Assembly: GCF_005222225.1 (NCBI RefSeq)
Contig: NZ_CP036536.1
Coordinates: 582,001 to 646,000, forward strand
From: Salinimonas lutimaris
GTDB taxonomy: Bacteria; Pseudomonadota; Gammaproteobacteria; Enterobacterales; Alteromonadaceae
Direction of reading: 5' to 3'
Length of the DNA: 64,000 nucleotides
Part shown: one piece after another, positions 44,720 through 54,884 of the stretch
Position numbering within the stretch: position 1 is the stretch's first letter
Layout of the letters: every line of letters begins with the position of its first letter
The notes under the pieces: model-generated
Told to the model about the DNA's origin: nothing
What the model saw: only the letters and a program-made list of their open reading frames with translations
The model's database searches: none
Translations under genes and position numbers: made by a program

Positions 44720-47491
44720 ATGAAATTAATTACAGCGAGTAAGAAAATTCTCATGCCAATGTGTCTGGCACTGGCAGTGTCGACTGCCCTGACCGGATGC
44801 GGTGAAAAATCCACGGAAGAACATCTCAGTGCCGCGCAGGGTTATCTGCAGCAAAATAATGCTGATGCGGCCATTATTGAATATAAGAATGCCATTAAAC
44901 AGGATCCTAAAGCCGCGGCACCACGTTTTGAGCTGGGCCGGTTATATTTGGTGACCAGCCAGTTTGAAGCTGCGGAAAAAGAGCTGAACCGGGCGCTGGA
45001 TCTTGGTCATCCTGCTTCCGAGGTAATTCCGTTATTGTCTCAGGCTTATCAGCGCTCCGGTGCAGAAAATGCACTGGTGGAAATGGATTACCAGGTCAGT
45101 GGGATGTCTGTTGATGAGCAGGCTGAAGTCGGGTTTTACAAACTCCAGGCCCTGGTCGAGCTGAATAAAAAGCAGGATGCGCTGGCGCTGGTCAAAGAAC
45201 TTAACTCTCTGGACACCGACTCCATTTACAAAGGCTTGAGCCAGACTTACCCGGACATTATGTCTGAACAATATCAGCGCGCGTTGCGGGATACGGAATT
45301 TTTGCGCCAGCAATCCCCTGACAATAAAGATATATTATCGCAGCTGGGGCGCCTATATGCGCTGACCCGCCAGCCTGAGGCTGCCATTGACGTGTATTCG
45401 CATTACGTAGAAAAGTTTCCCGAAGACAAGGTGAAGCAATTTGCACTTATCAGTCTGCTGATTGAAAGCCGACAGATGGAACAGGCCAAGCCGTATGTGG
45501 CCACACTGCTAAAACAGTATCCAAAAAATGGTCTGCTTAATCAGTATCAGGGGCTGATTGACTCGGCCTCGGGTAATTATGAAGCTGCGCTGAGCCACCT
45601 GGAAAAAGCGATTCAGTCAGGACAAAGCAGCCCGGCGGCCCGTCTGGTAGCCGGTTTTGCCGCTTATCAGTTGAAAGATTACAGTGCTGCGAGCCAGCAT
45701 CTGACCATGATTGCCTCGAATCTGCCGGATAATCATCCGGGTTTACGCATGCTGGCTGATGCTCTGCTGCGCCAGGGGGAAAGTGAAGAAGCCTCCGATA
45801 TTCTCAGTCGCGTGGGCGGTGACTCGCAGGCGGATGCGGCGCTGTTCTCCAAAGCCGGATTTCAGCTGTTGCGTGAAGGCAATGTGGTTGATGCCAAGAA
45901 AATGATTGAGCGCTCGGGGGAGTCAAGCACCTCGGCTGAAGATCTGGCCCGGTTAGGGGTATTGCAGTTGTCGGTCAATGATGTGGACGGGGTAATGAAT
46001 CTGGAAAGTGCGCTGGAGCAGGCACCGGATAATGTGGCCACCCAGAAAACCCTGCTGGCTGCCTACGTGCGCACGAATCAGACCGACAAAGCCCGCGAAC
46101 TGGCACAGCAGTGGATAAGCAACGATGATTCCTCGCCCATTCCGCGTGTTTATCTGGCTGAAGTGGAAATGAAAGCCGGTAATATGGAGCAGGCCGAGAC
46201 CTTGTTGAATGAGGCTGCGCAACTGGCACCAGAGGATCGTGAACTGGCACTGGCCAGAATTAAATTCGACGTCATCGGCAAGCAGTTTGATAAAGCACGT
46301 CAGGGACTGCAGCAATTACTGAATAAGTCAGCCGGCGATGCACAGGTCCTGGCCCTGTGGTATGGGCTGGAGATGCAGCAACAGCAATCTGCTGCCCCGG
46401 TGCGCAAGAAAGCAGAACAGGCGCTGACCCGCGATCCTGAAAACCTGCAACTGCGTTTACTGGTAGCGCGGATGTGGTTTGCTGAAAACAACAGTGGTAA
46501 GGTGCTGAGTACGCTGGAAAGCATTCAGGCAGACAGTGAAGCGCCGCCGTCTTTCTGGAATCTCAAAGGACAGACGCTGATTCGCGAAAACCGGCTTTCA
46601 GATGCGAAGAATCATTATAAAAAGTGGGTGTCGTTGTTTCCGCTGGATAAAAGCGCGGTACTGGGTAAGTTACTGCTGGATGATGCACAGGGCCGTTACG
46701 AAGAAGCCGTGGCCACAGCCAACAGCTTTCTCAACAAGCGCCCGGATAACCAGGTTAAGGTACTAAAAGCCTATTTCCTGGCTTTGCAGAAGAAAGTGAA
46801 GCCAGCCCGTGAGGTACTTGATTCACTTCCTGCCGGCGTACAGGCATTGCCCTTTGTGCGCGGTGTAGAGGCGCGCATCAACCTGCTGGACGGGCGCGGT
46901 GATAAGGCACTGGATGACGCCAAAACCGCCTATGCAGACTCACCCAATGCCAAAAACGTGGTGCTGGTGGTTGCCAGCTACGAATCAGAAAACAAAAAGC
47001 AGCAGGCTTTTGACTTTCTTAAACAACATTATGAGAAGCATCCTCAGGATGTACGCTCGACCATGTTGTATGCCGAACGACTGATTCGCCAGTCTCCGGC
47101 ACAGGCCGCCAGTGTTTATAATCAGGTGCTTGAGCAGCTACCGGATAATTTTGTGGTGCTCAATAATCTGGCCTATCTGTATCTTGAACAGGGTGAGCTG
47201 AAAAAAGCCGAGCCACTGGCCCGGCGCGCGGTGGCGCAGCAGCCCAAAAATGCGGAGTCGGTGGACACCCTGGCGCAAATTCTGGTGAAGCAGAACCGCC
47301 GGCAGGAGGCTCTGAGTGCTTACGACCGGGTAGATATGGATAAAGTCAGCAATGATGAGGTTTATCTCAACTATGTAGAGCTGCTGATTAATGCTGATAA
47401 GCGACAACTGGCCCAGCGCCGCTTGCAGCAGCGCGAATTCACCAGCGTAGACAGTCAGCGCAGAGTCGCTTCGTTACAAAGCATGCTGTAA
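44720..47491 (+). CDS. prsT: PrsT-like TPR-repeat lipoprotein (PEP-CTERM/exosortase type)
   Basis: 923 residues from the ATG at 44720, which has AGGTG seven bases upstream; a GTG three codons earlier is weaker. A lipoprotein signal ends in LTGC with Cys27, followed by Gly. The rest is an array of tetratricopeptide repeats; clear examples are AAIIEYKNAIKQDPKAAAPRFELGRLY near the start and VLNNLAYLYLEQGELKKAEPLARRAV near the end. Length, lipobox and repeats fit TIGR02917, the PEP-CTERM/XrtA system lipoprotein PrsT, usually found near exosortase and exopolysaccharide genes. None of those partners is in this window, so the assignment is by sequence character only. A strong terminator follows. Confidence 0.72.
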   Translation: MKLITASKKILMPMCLALAVSTALTGCGEKSTEEHLSAAQGYLQQNNADAAIIEYKNAIKQDPKAAAPRFELGRLYLVTSQFEAAEKELNRALDLGHPASEVIPLLSQAYQRSGAENALVEMDYQVSGMSVDEQAEVGFYKLQALVELNKKQDALALVKELNSLDTDSIYKGLSQTYPDIMSEQYQRALRDTEFLRQQSPDNKDILSQLGRLYALTRQPEAAIDVYSHYVEKFPEDKVKQFALISLLIESRQMEQAKPYVATLLKQYPKNGLLNQYQGLIDSASGNYEAALSHLEKAIQSGQSSPAARLVAGFAAYQLKDYSAASQHLTMIASNLPDNHPGLRMLADALLRQGESEEASDILSRVGGDSQADAALFSKAGFQLLREGNVVDAKKMIERSGESSTSAEDLARLGVLQLSVNDVDGVMNLESALEQAPDNVATQKTLLAAYVRTNQTDKARELAQQWISNDDSSPIPRVYLAEVEMKAGNMEQAETLLNEAAQLAPEDRELALARIKFDVIGKQFDKARQGLQQLLNKSAGDAQVLALWYGLEMQQQQSAAPVRKKAEQALTRDPENLQLRLLVARMWFAENNSGKVLSTLESIQADSEAPPSFWNLKGQTLIRENRLSDAKNHYKKWVSLFPLDKSAVLGKLLLDDAQGRYEEAVATANSFLNKRPDNQVKVLKAYFLALQKKVKPAREVLDSLPAGVQALPFVRGVEARINLLDGRGDKALDDAKTAYADSPNAKNVVLVVASYESENKKQQAFDFLKQHYEKHPQDVRSTMLYAERLIRQSPAQAASVYNQVLEQLPDNFVVLNNLAYLYLEQGELKKAEPLARRAVAQQPKNAESVDTLAQILVKQNRRQEALSAYDRVDMDKVSNDEVYLNYVELLINADKRQLAQRRLQQREFTSVDSQRRVASLQSML

Positions 47492-47523
47492 CGCAGCAGG
47501 TTGCAAATCAATACACATGAAAC

Positions 47524-47549
47524 GGGGGCTGCAACAGCCCCCCTTTTTT
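47524..47549 (+). terminator. Rho-independent terminator after the PrsT-like gene
   Basis: GGGGGCTG (47524-47531) pairs with CAGCCCCC (47535-47542) around CAA, followed by six T (47544-47549). It is 32 nt past the stop codon. Confidence 0.88.
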
Positions 47550-47613
47550 GTGTTGGTTATTCACCTGATTTGGGTATACTTCTGCGCATTCTAAACGTGT
47601 TATACCACGCATT

Positions 47614-48426
47614 ATGTTTACCTCGTTACAACAAAAACTGGTTGCCCTGAAAGGCAACAAAGCCTTTGAAATGGCCGTAGTGGCTGTGATCATTATCTCA
47701 GCCCTGGAGATCGGCGCCAAAACCTATGATCTGCCGGCCGGTGCGAACACCGCTATTCATTTTCTGGATATTTTCATCACTGTCTTTTTCTTATTTGAGA
47801 TAAGTATCCGGTTTATTGCCGAGCCTGATAAAAAAGCATTTTTCAAAAATGGCTGGAATGTCTTTGATACGTTAGTGGTAATTGTCAGTCTGATCCCTGT
47901 GGATGATTCAGAAATGGCACTGCTGGCTCGCCTGGTCAGGGTTTTTCGGGTATTGAGGATGGTGTCAATTGTCCCCGAATTGCGGATTCTGATTAATTCT
48001 TTGCTTAAAGCCATGCCCAAGCTGGGTTATGTGATCCTGCTGATGTTTATTATCTTTTACATCTACGCGGCAGTGGGCTCGTTCTTATTTAAAAATATCA
48101 ACCCTGAGTTGTGGAGTGATATTGCCATTTCTATGCTCACCCTGTTCAGAATTATGACCTTTGAAGACTGGACAGATATTATGTATGAAACCAATGATGT
48201 TTATCCGTTAAGCTGGATGTACTACCTGTCATTTATTTTCTTTACTGCATTTGCCTTTTTAAATATGGTCATTGGTATTGTGGTGAACGTGATGGAAGAA
48301 GAGCACGAACTGGCCAGAAAAGCCGAGCAGGCCGACAACGGAGAAGCCACACTGGATGAACTGCGCAGTGAGATTCGTGAGCTTAAAAGTATGCTCGCGG
48401 CACTGTCTGAACAGCAGCGCAAATGA
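47614..48426 (+). CDS. Voltage-gated cation channel of the NaChBac superfamily
   Basis: 270 residues, six membrane helices. S4 carries four arginines every third residue (Arg106, Arg109, Arg112, Arg115). The pore helix and selectivity filter read TFEDWTD (182-188), S6 follows (FAFLNMVIGIVVNVMEEEHE), and a C-terminal coiled coil (about 250-268) can hold the tetramer. Known sodium channels have TLESW-type filters. Engineered calcium-selective NavAb variants carry acidic residues at the positions corresponding to Asp185 and Asp188 here, so this channel could conduct calcium; that is inference. It is a single gene, preceded by a terminator. Bacterial channels of this class are linked to motility and pH response. 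Confidence 0.9.
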   Translation: MFTSLQQKLVALKGNKAFEMAVVAVIIISALEIGAKTYDLPAGANTAIHFLDIFITVFFLFEISIRFIAEPDKKAFFKNGWNVFDTLVVIVSLIPVDDSEMALLARLVRVFRVLRMVSIVPELRILINSLLKAMPKLGYVILLMFIIFYIYAAVGSFLFKNINPELWSDIAISMLTLFRIMTFEDWTDIMYETNDVYPLSWMYYLSFIFFTAFAFLNMVIGIVVNVMEEEHELARKAEQADNGEATLDELRSEIRELKSMLAALSEQQRK

Positions 48427-48507
48427 CTGTAGTCATTGAATTGGTAAAAAGATAAAGTAAACTAAAGTAGTATATTTTATTTTAATCATCTTCTTGGGTG
48501 GAAGGGT

Positions 48508-48684
48508 ATGGACACACAGATTTCACTATTGCAGGGAAAGTTAAGTGCGATGACCCGGCAGCTTGCTGTGCCTGCTGAGGTAAAAAGTCGCCCGGGTATA
48601 CTGCTGCAGGTAAAAGAACTGAATCAGCTGCTTGGCAGCTTTAATCAAACGCTTAGCCTAAACGCAGAGATAAAAAAACGGTAA
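48508..48684 (+). CDS. Small ORF of 58 residues, unknown
   Basis: It starts MDTQISLLQGKLSAMTRQLA and ends LNAEIKKR. A purine-rich GGAAGG lies just upstream, though close to the ATG. The sequence is amphipathic and helical-looking, with no signal peptide, membrane helix or recognisable domain. The stop codon lies inside a perfect 34-bp palindrome that looks like a terminator, so the gene and its terminator fit together as one short transcription unit. It lies between the channel gene and tolC. I do not recognise it. It is more likely real than not. Confidence 0.5.
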   Translation: MDTQISLLQGKLSAMTRQLAVPAEVKSRPGILLQVKELNQLLGSFNQTLSLNAEIKKR

Positions 48685-48705
48685 GCCATGGCTTACCGTT
48701 TTTTT
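48672..48705. terminator. Bidirectional terminator, perfect 34-bp palindrome
   Basis: The sequence is symmetric about 48688/48689: seven A, then CGGTAAGCCA, then its reverse complement and seven T. It can terminate the small ORF on the plus strand and tolC on the minus strand. It overlaps the small ORF's stop codon. Confidence 0.85.
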
Positions 48706-48721
48706 AGCTATTCACACCCGC

Positions 48722-50092
48722 TCAGGAGTTGGATTGTGTTTCCGCTTGCTTCAGACCACTATTGATCATCTGAATATCATCGCTGGTCAGCGTACCTGCT
48801 GCCTGCTTCAGATTTACCACAGCCTGAATAAAGTCGTAACGGGCACTGGCCAGGTTACGGCGTGCGTCAAACAGATTACGGGTGCTGTCCAGCACATCCA
48901 CAATCGTACGTGTGCCCACATCAAAACCGGCTTCGGTGGCTTTAAGCGCACTTTGTGCCGATACCACTGCCTGTTCCAGTGCGCGAATCGTAGAGATAGA
49001 CGCCTTCACATCATTAAATGAGCTGCGAATGGACTGTACCGTCTGACGGTAAGTTTGCTCTACATCCTGACCTGCAGCGACATAGTTGTACTTAGCCTGC
49101 TGGGTTTGTGAAGATACACGTAAGCCCTGAAAAATGGGCACGCTGACATTGACGCCCACACTGTAGCTATCCAGCCAGGGGGTTTCGAAGTTAATCTGAT
49201 CGCCGGAAATATCATTTTTGGTACGGCTTGCACCGGCACTTAGCCCGACGGTAGGCAGATGACCGGCCCGGGCTGACGCAATATCTTCCTTGGCAATATC
49301 CAGTGCCAGTCGGTTAACCAGCAATGACAGATTGCTGTCTTCGGCGATTTTCAGCCATTCTTCCGGACTGGCCGGGTTTGGCATGGTCGCTGAAAAGGAC
49401 TCGGTATCCAGTGTGAAAAGGCGGTCGTGATATTTACCGGTGATCACCCGCAGTGCTTCAAGTGCCAGTTCAACGGCGTTTTCAGCCTGAATTTCCTGAG
49501 CGACTGTGCTGTCGTAATTTGCTTGTGCTTCGTGCACATCGGTGATCGCAGTCAGGCCCACTTCAAAGCGCTGTTTGGTTTGCTCAAGCTGACGCTCGAT
49601 GGCGCGTTTTTCAGCCCGGACAAACTCCAGACTGTCTTTGGCCCGCAATACGTCAAAATAAGCGGTGACCGAGCGAACAATCAGTTCCTGCATGGCGACC
49701 GCAAGCTGAGCGTCGCTTTGCTCAGCCACTTTTTCTGAGCGGTCCAGACCGACCCAGTTGGCATGGTCGTACAACGACATTTCCAGATTCAGGCCATAGT
49801 TCATGGTGTCGGTATCTGAATCGATGGTGATGATCGAGACGTCGTCTGCAGAAGGCGCGAACTGAGTATTTTCGCTGCTGGACATGGTGTAGCCCACAGA
49901 GCCTGAAATTTGTGGTAACAGCGAAGAGCGGGCAATCGGAATGCCTTCGTATGCTGCATCACGCTGTGCTTTGGCCCGGTTAACAACCGGATCGCTGGAC
50001 AGGGCTTGTTGATAAACCTGCATCAGGTTGTCTGCCAGGGCAGAGGTGCTTACCCCTAAACCTACCACTAGTGACAGAAGTGTTCGTTTCAT
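48722..50092 (-). CDS. tolC: Outer-membrane efflux channel TolC
   Basis: 456 residues from the ATG at 50092, which has AGGAAGGCGG upstream and starts a proper signal peptide (MKRTLLSLVVGLGVSTSALA). The frame is open to 50188, but that extension lacks family similarity. Two TolC repeats are visible: the first with NLMQVYQQALSSDPVVNRAKAQRDAA and RFEVGLTAITDVHEAQANYD, the second with GFDVGTRTIVDVLDSTRNLFDARRNLASARYDFIQAVVNLKQAAGTL. It forms the trimeric exit duct for ABC and RND exporters and could serve a HlyD-type adaptor such as the one at the left edge. Divergent from nudF, as in E. coli. Confidence 0.95.
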   Translation of the reverse strand: MKRTLLSLVVGLGVSTSALADNLMQVYQQALSSDPVVNRAKAQRDAAYEGIPIARSSLLPQISGSVGYTMSSSENTQFAPSADDVSIITIDSDTDTMNYGLNLEMSLYDHANWVGLDRSEKVAEQSDAQLAVAMQELIVRSVTAYFDVLRAKDSLEFVRAEKRAIERQLEQTKQRFEVGLTAITDVHEAQANYDSTVAQEIQAENAVELALEALRVITGKYHDRLFTLDTESFSATMPNPASPEEWLKIAEDSNLSLLVNRLALDIAKEDIASARAGHLPTVGLSAGASRTKNDISGDQINFETPWLDSYSVGVNVSVPIFQGLRVSSQTQQAKYNYVAAGQDVEQTYRQTVQSIRSSFNDVKASISTIRALEQAVVSAQSALKATEAGFDVGTRTIVDVLDSTRNLFDARRNLASARYDFIQAVVNLKQAAGTLTSDDIQMINSGLKQAETQSNS

Positions 50093-50204
50093 TAATCCGC
50101 CTTCCTGTATTCTGTTCGAGTCATCAGACTGCTTAAGGTTGTAAAGTGTATGAAAGTCAACCGCAAACCGGTAGTCTAAACTCGTCATAAAGCAGTAGTT
50201 AACT

Positions 50205-50223
50205 GTAACAGAGTATGTGTTAC
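50205..50223. promoter_or_regulatory. Small dyad in the tolC-nudF divergent region
   Basis: GTAACA (50205-50210) and TGTTAC (50218-50223) form a 6-bp inverted repeat with seven bases between. It lies between the divergent tolC and nudF starts and could be an operator. A second hairpin, CGTGGT/ACCACG with a TTT loop, is at 50286-50300. Neither matches a binding site I recognise. Confidence 0.3.
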
Positions 50224-50352
50224 ACCTGACACTTTAATCGGTTTCTTCTAACCCGGCTGCCACCCAAATGCGCTGCGTGATGTTTCGTGGTTTTACCACG
50301 ACGCTTATTTTTGCACGTATCATAACCTTTTTACATGCGGGAGTGAATGTAA

Positions 50353-50979
50353 GTGAGCAATAAAATCCATGAATTTACCTCAAAAGACGTTGAAATAGTG
50401 CGCACTGAATCCTTGTACAATGGCTTTTTTAAAATGGTTCGCTATGACTTTAAGCACAAACTGTTTGCCGGCGGCTGGAGTGACACGGTGCGTCGGGAAA
50501 TTTTTGAACGGGGCCACGCTGTGGCTGTATTACCTTATGACCCGCATACCGGTGAGTTTGTATTAATCGAACAGATTCGGATCGGAGCTATGGCAACCTC
50601 ATCAACGCCCTGGCTGATGGAGATTGTCGCCGGTATTATCGATGAGGGGGAAACGCCGGACGCGGTTTGCCGGCGTGAAGCGCAGGAAGAAGCCGGCATT
50701 GAACTTACGCATCTGACCCGGGCTCTTAGTTATCTGGCCAGCCCGGGTGGTACCACCGAACGCATTCATGTATACATCGCCTGCACAGATTCCACCCAGG
50801 CACAGGGCATCCATGGACTGGAGCACGAATCTGAAGATATAAAGGTACACCGGGTGCATGAAGATACAGCTCTTGAATGGCTGGAAAATGGCCATATTGA
50901 CAACGCCGCGTCTGTAATTGCGCTACAATGGTTCTTCATGCATAAAAATGCTTTACTAACACAATGGCAGGAACAGTGA
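50353..50979 (+). CDS. nudF: ADP-ribose pyrophosphatase (NudF/AdpP)
   Basis: 208 residues, GTG start at 50353. A Nudix hydrolase that splits ADP-ribose into AMP and ribose 5-phosphate. The Nudix box reads GIIDEGETPDAVCRREAQEEAGIEL, preceded by WLMEIVAG; the downstream YLASPGGTTERIHVYIA with its Pro-Gly-Gly fits the ADP-ribose subfamily. It is the first gene of a plus-strand run into yqiB, cpdA and yqiA and overlaps yqiB by 16 nt. Confidence 0.94.
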   Translation: MSNKIHEFTSKDVEIVRTESLYNGFFKMVRYDFKHKLFAGGWSDTVRREIFERGHAVAVLPYDPHTGEFVLIEQIRIGAMATSSTPWLMEIVAGIIDEGETPDAVCRREAQEEAGIELTHLTRALSYLASPGGTTERIHVYIACTDSTQAQGIHGLEHESEDIKVHRVHEDTALEWLENGHIDNAASVIALQWFFMHKNALLTQWQEQ

Positions 50980-51413
50980 CTAACGTAACCAGAAAATACG
51001 TCCCACATCTTCCCACCATGCAGGCCGTGTGCGAGCTTAACTACGCGCACTTCATGCGTGTACTGCCTGACTGTGACACGGAAGATCTCAGTTACGAGTT
51101 CACGGTGAAAGACTCCCTGCAATACCGGGTCAAGATTACCGAAGCTGCCCGCTACACCACAACGGTTCAGGTTGAGCAGTTAAATTCACATACCCCGGCT
51201 TACCTTAAGCCGGCCATGACAGTGCGCCTGTATCACGATGCCCGCATGGCTGAGGTGATCAGCAGTCAGAATACCGGTGCGTTTGCACCGTCTTACCAGT
51301 ATCCGAATAACAAAATGCGCCAGCGCAATGAAAAGCAAATGGTGAATATGTTTTTAGCCGAATGGCTGGAGTTTTGTCTTAAACACAGGCCAACGGTTAT
51401 CAGTGAAGCCTGA
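50964..51413 (+). CDS. yqiB: YqiB, DUF1249 protein
   Basis: 149 residues with no signal peptide or membrane helix. The start region RKYVPHLPTMQAVCELNYAHFMRVLPD and the block VRLYHDARMAEVISSQ, then YPNNKMRQRNEKQMVNMFLAEWLEFCL, match DUF1249. The function is unknown. It overlaps the nudF end and its stop overlaps the cpdA start by one base. The order nudF-yqiB-cpdA-yqiA-parE is the same as in E. coli, which supports the name. Confidence 0.9.
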   Translation: MAGTVTNVTRKYVPHLPTMQAVCELNYAHFMRVLPDCDTEDLSYEFTVKDSLQYRVKITEAARYTTTVQVEQLNSHTPAYLKPAMTVRLYHDARMAEVISSQNTGAFAPSYQYPNNKMRQRNEKQMVNMFLAEWLEFCLKHRPTVISEA

Positions 51414-52150
51414 TGAAGCTGGTTCAGCTGACTGACTGTCATTTACTCAGTAACACCACCGACACGGCCTATGGTCAGGTGAACCCTTATCAGACCCTGG
51501 CTGCCTGTCTGCATCTGGCGATGCTCGAGCAGCCGGATGGCTTGTTGTTTACAGGTGATATCAGCGGGGATGACAGCGCCCTGAGTTATCAGCACTTTTT
51601 AGCCCTGGTTGATGCAATCGCCGGTAGTCCCCCCTGGCGGGTGATTGCCGGCAATCATGATGTAAACCCGGCGTTTCATACGCATCTGGGGCATGCTGTC
51701 TTGCGCGCAGGCGCACCCTGGCGGCTGGGCAACTGGTTTATACACGGGCTGGACTCTACCTACCAGCAAGCACTGGGACAGGTGGACAGCACCGAGCTAA
51801 GTGCCACCAGTGCACACTTGCAGGCAAACAAACAGCAGCATCACTGGCTATGCCTGCATCATCACCTTATTGCCACGGGTAGCTGGATGGACCGGCACGC
51901 TTTGGTCAATGCCGATGAGGTAAAGCAGTGGCTGGCCGGGCAGGAGCAAATACGCGGCGTTATTCACGGCCATATTCATACTGACCAGTGTCATCAGCTG
52001 TATGGCCGGCCTGTCATGGCCGCGCCCTCAACCTGTTGGCAGTGGCAAATGAGCCCTGATTTCGGGGTGACCGATGAGCGTCCCGGTTATCGTATTTTAT
52101 ACCTGGAGGATGATGGTCAGTGGCATAGCCAAATAAGGAGAATTGAATGA
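51413..52150 (+). CDS. cpdA: 3',5'-cyclic-AMP phosphodiesterase CpdA
   Basis: 245 residues, a calcineurin-like metallophosphoesterase. Metal-binding motifs appear in order: LTDCHLL (DxH), FTGDISGDDS (GDxxxD), VIAGNHDVN (GNHD), LHHHLI, and VIHGHIHTD (GHxH). In E. coli this enzyme hydrolyses cAMP and so tempers CRP signalling; assignment here is by synteny and motifs. The stop overlaps the yqiA start (ATGA). Confidence 0.92.
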   Translation: MKLVQLTDCHLLSNTTDTAYGQVNPYQTLAACLHLAMLEQPDGLLFTGDISGDDSALSYQHFLALVDAIAGSPPWRVIAGNHDVNPAFHTHLGHAVLRAGAPWRLGNWFIHGLDSTYQQALGQVDSTELSATSAHLQANKQQHHWLCLHHHLIATGSWMDRHALVNADEVKQWLAGQEQIRGVIHGHIHTDQCHQLYGRPVMAAPSTCWQWQMSPDFGVTDERPGYRILYLEDDGQWHSQIRRIE

Positions 52151-52728
52151 GTCATGTGTTGTATCTGCACGGGTTTTTAAGCTCGCCGCAGTCGGTTAAG
52201 GCGCAGGCTACCCTGCGCTGGTTTACTGAGCATTACCCGCAGGTTTCCCTGCATATTCCACAAATACCAAACTACCCGGCGCAGGTGGCGCCCATGTTAA
52301 ATGATTATCTAGCACAGCACCCTGAACTGTTGGCGAATGGACTCAAGGCGATCGGCAGCTCAATGGGGGGCTTTTTATCTACTTATCTGGTGGAGCAGCA
52401 CGGCGGAAAGGCGGTACTGATTAACCCGGCGGTCAAACCCTATGAACTGCTGGCTGACTATCTGGGGGAGCATGTTAATCCTTATTCTGGCGACCGTTTT
52501 GTGCTGGCGCCTGAGGATATGCAGCGCTTGCGGCAGATGGATACCAGCACTCTGCGCGATGTGTCGGCGTATAAAGTGCTCTTGCAAACCGGAGATGAAA
52601 CGCTGGATTACCGTCAGGCTGAACAAAAATATCTGGGGGCGGACGTCACCACAGAGCAGGGCGGCGACCATAGCTTTATTGGCTTTGCTGAACATCTTCC
52701 GGCCATCGCCGACTTTTTGCTTAGCTAA
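52147..52728 (+). CDS. yqiA: YqiA-type alpha/beta-hydrolase esterase
   Basis: 193 residues. The nucleophile serine is in IGSSMGGFLS, the oxyanion region in LYLHGFLSSPQS, and the catalytic histidine in QGGDHSF; the acidic member probably lies in LQTGDETLDY. E. coli YqiA is an esterase of unclear physiological substrate. It is coupled to cpdA by a 4-bp overlap and lies upstream of parE with a 177-bp gap. I see no clear terminator or promoter in that gap. Confidence 0.9.
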   Translation: MSHVLYLHGFLSSPQSVKAQATLRWFTEHYPQVSLHIPQIPNYPAQVAPMLNDYLAQHPELLANGLKAIGSSMGGFLSTYLVEQHGGKAVLINPAVKPYELLADYLGEHVNPYSGDRFVLAPEDMQRLRQMDTSTLRDVSAYKVLLQTGDETLDYRQAEQKYLGADVTTEQGGDHSFIGFAEHLPAIADFLLS

Positions 52729-52899
52729 CGGTCAGTTGTGCCAATATCTTCCCCGACAGTCGAAGGCAATTGCCGGGGCTTGACGGCCCTGATACCATCA
52801 AAGATTACTTATACGAATGCACGATTAGCGTCGAATAAACCGCCTGTGGCGGACAAAATGCGTTATCTTGTCTATAACTTCGTTGGCAAATATAAATAA

Positions 52900-54798
<1,899 letters not shown>

Positions 54799-54884
54799 CG
54801 ACAGCACGCTGTCACTGCCATTATATTAGCGTTACTTGATAATAAATAAAGCGAACACAGAGTCGCATCAGACTGGAAAGCAAT

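Noticed and set aside
50093..50188. N-terminal extension of TolC
   Set aside because: It would bury the signal peptide; the internal ATG at 50092 has a strong Shine-Dalgarno and begins a proper signal sequence.
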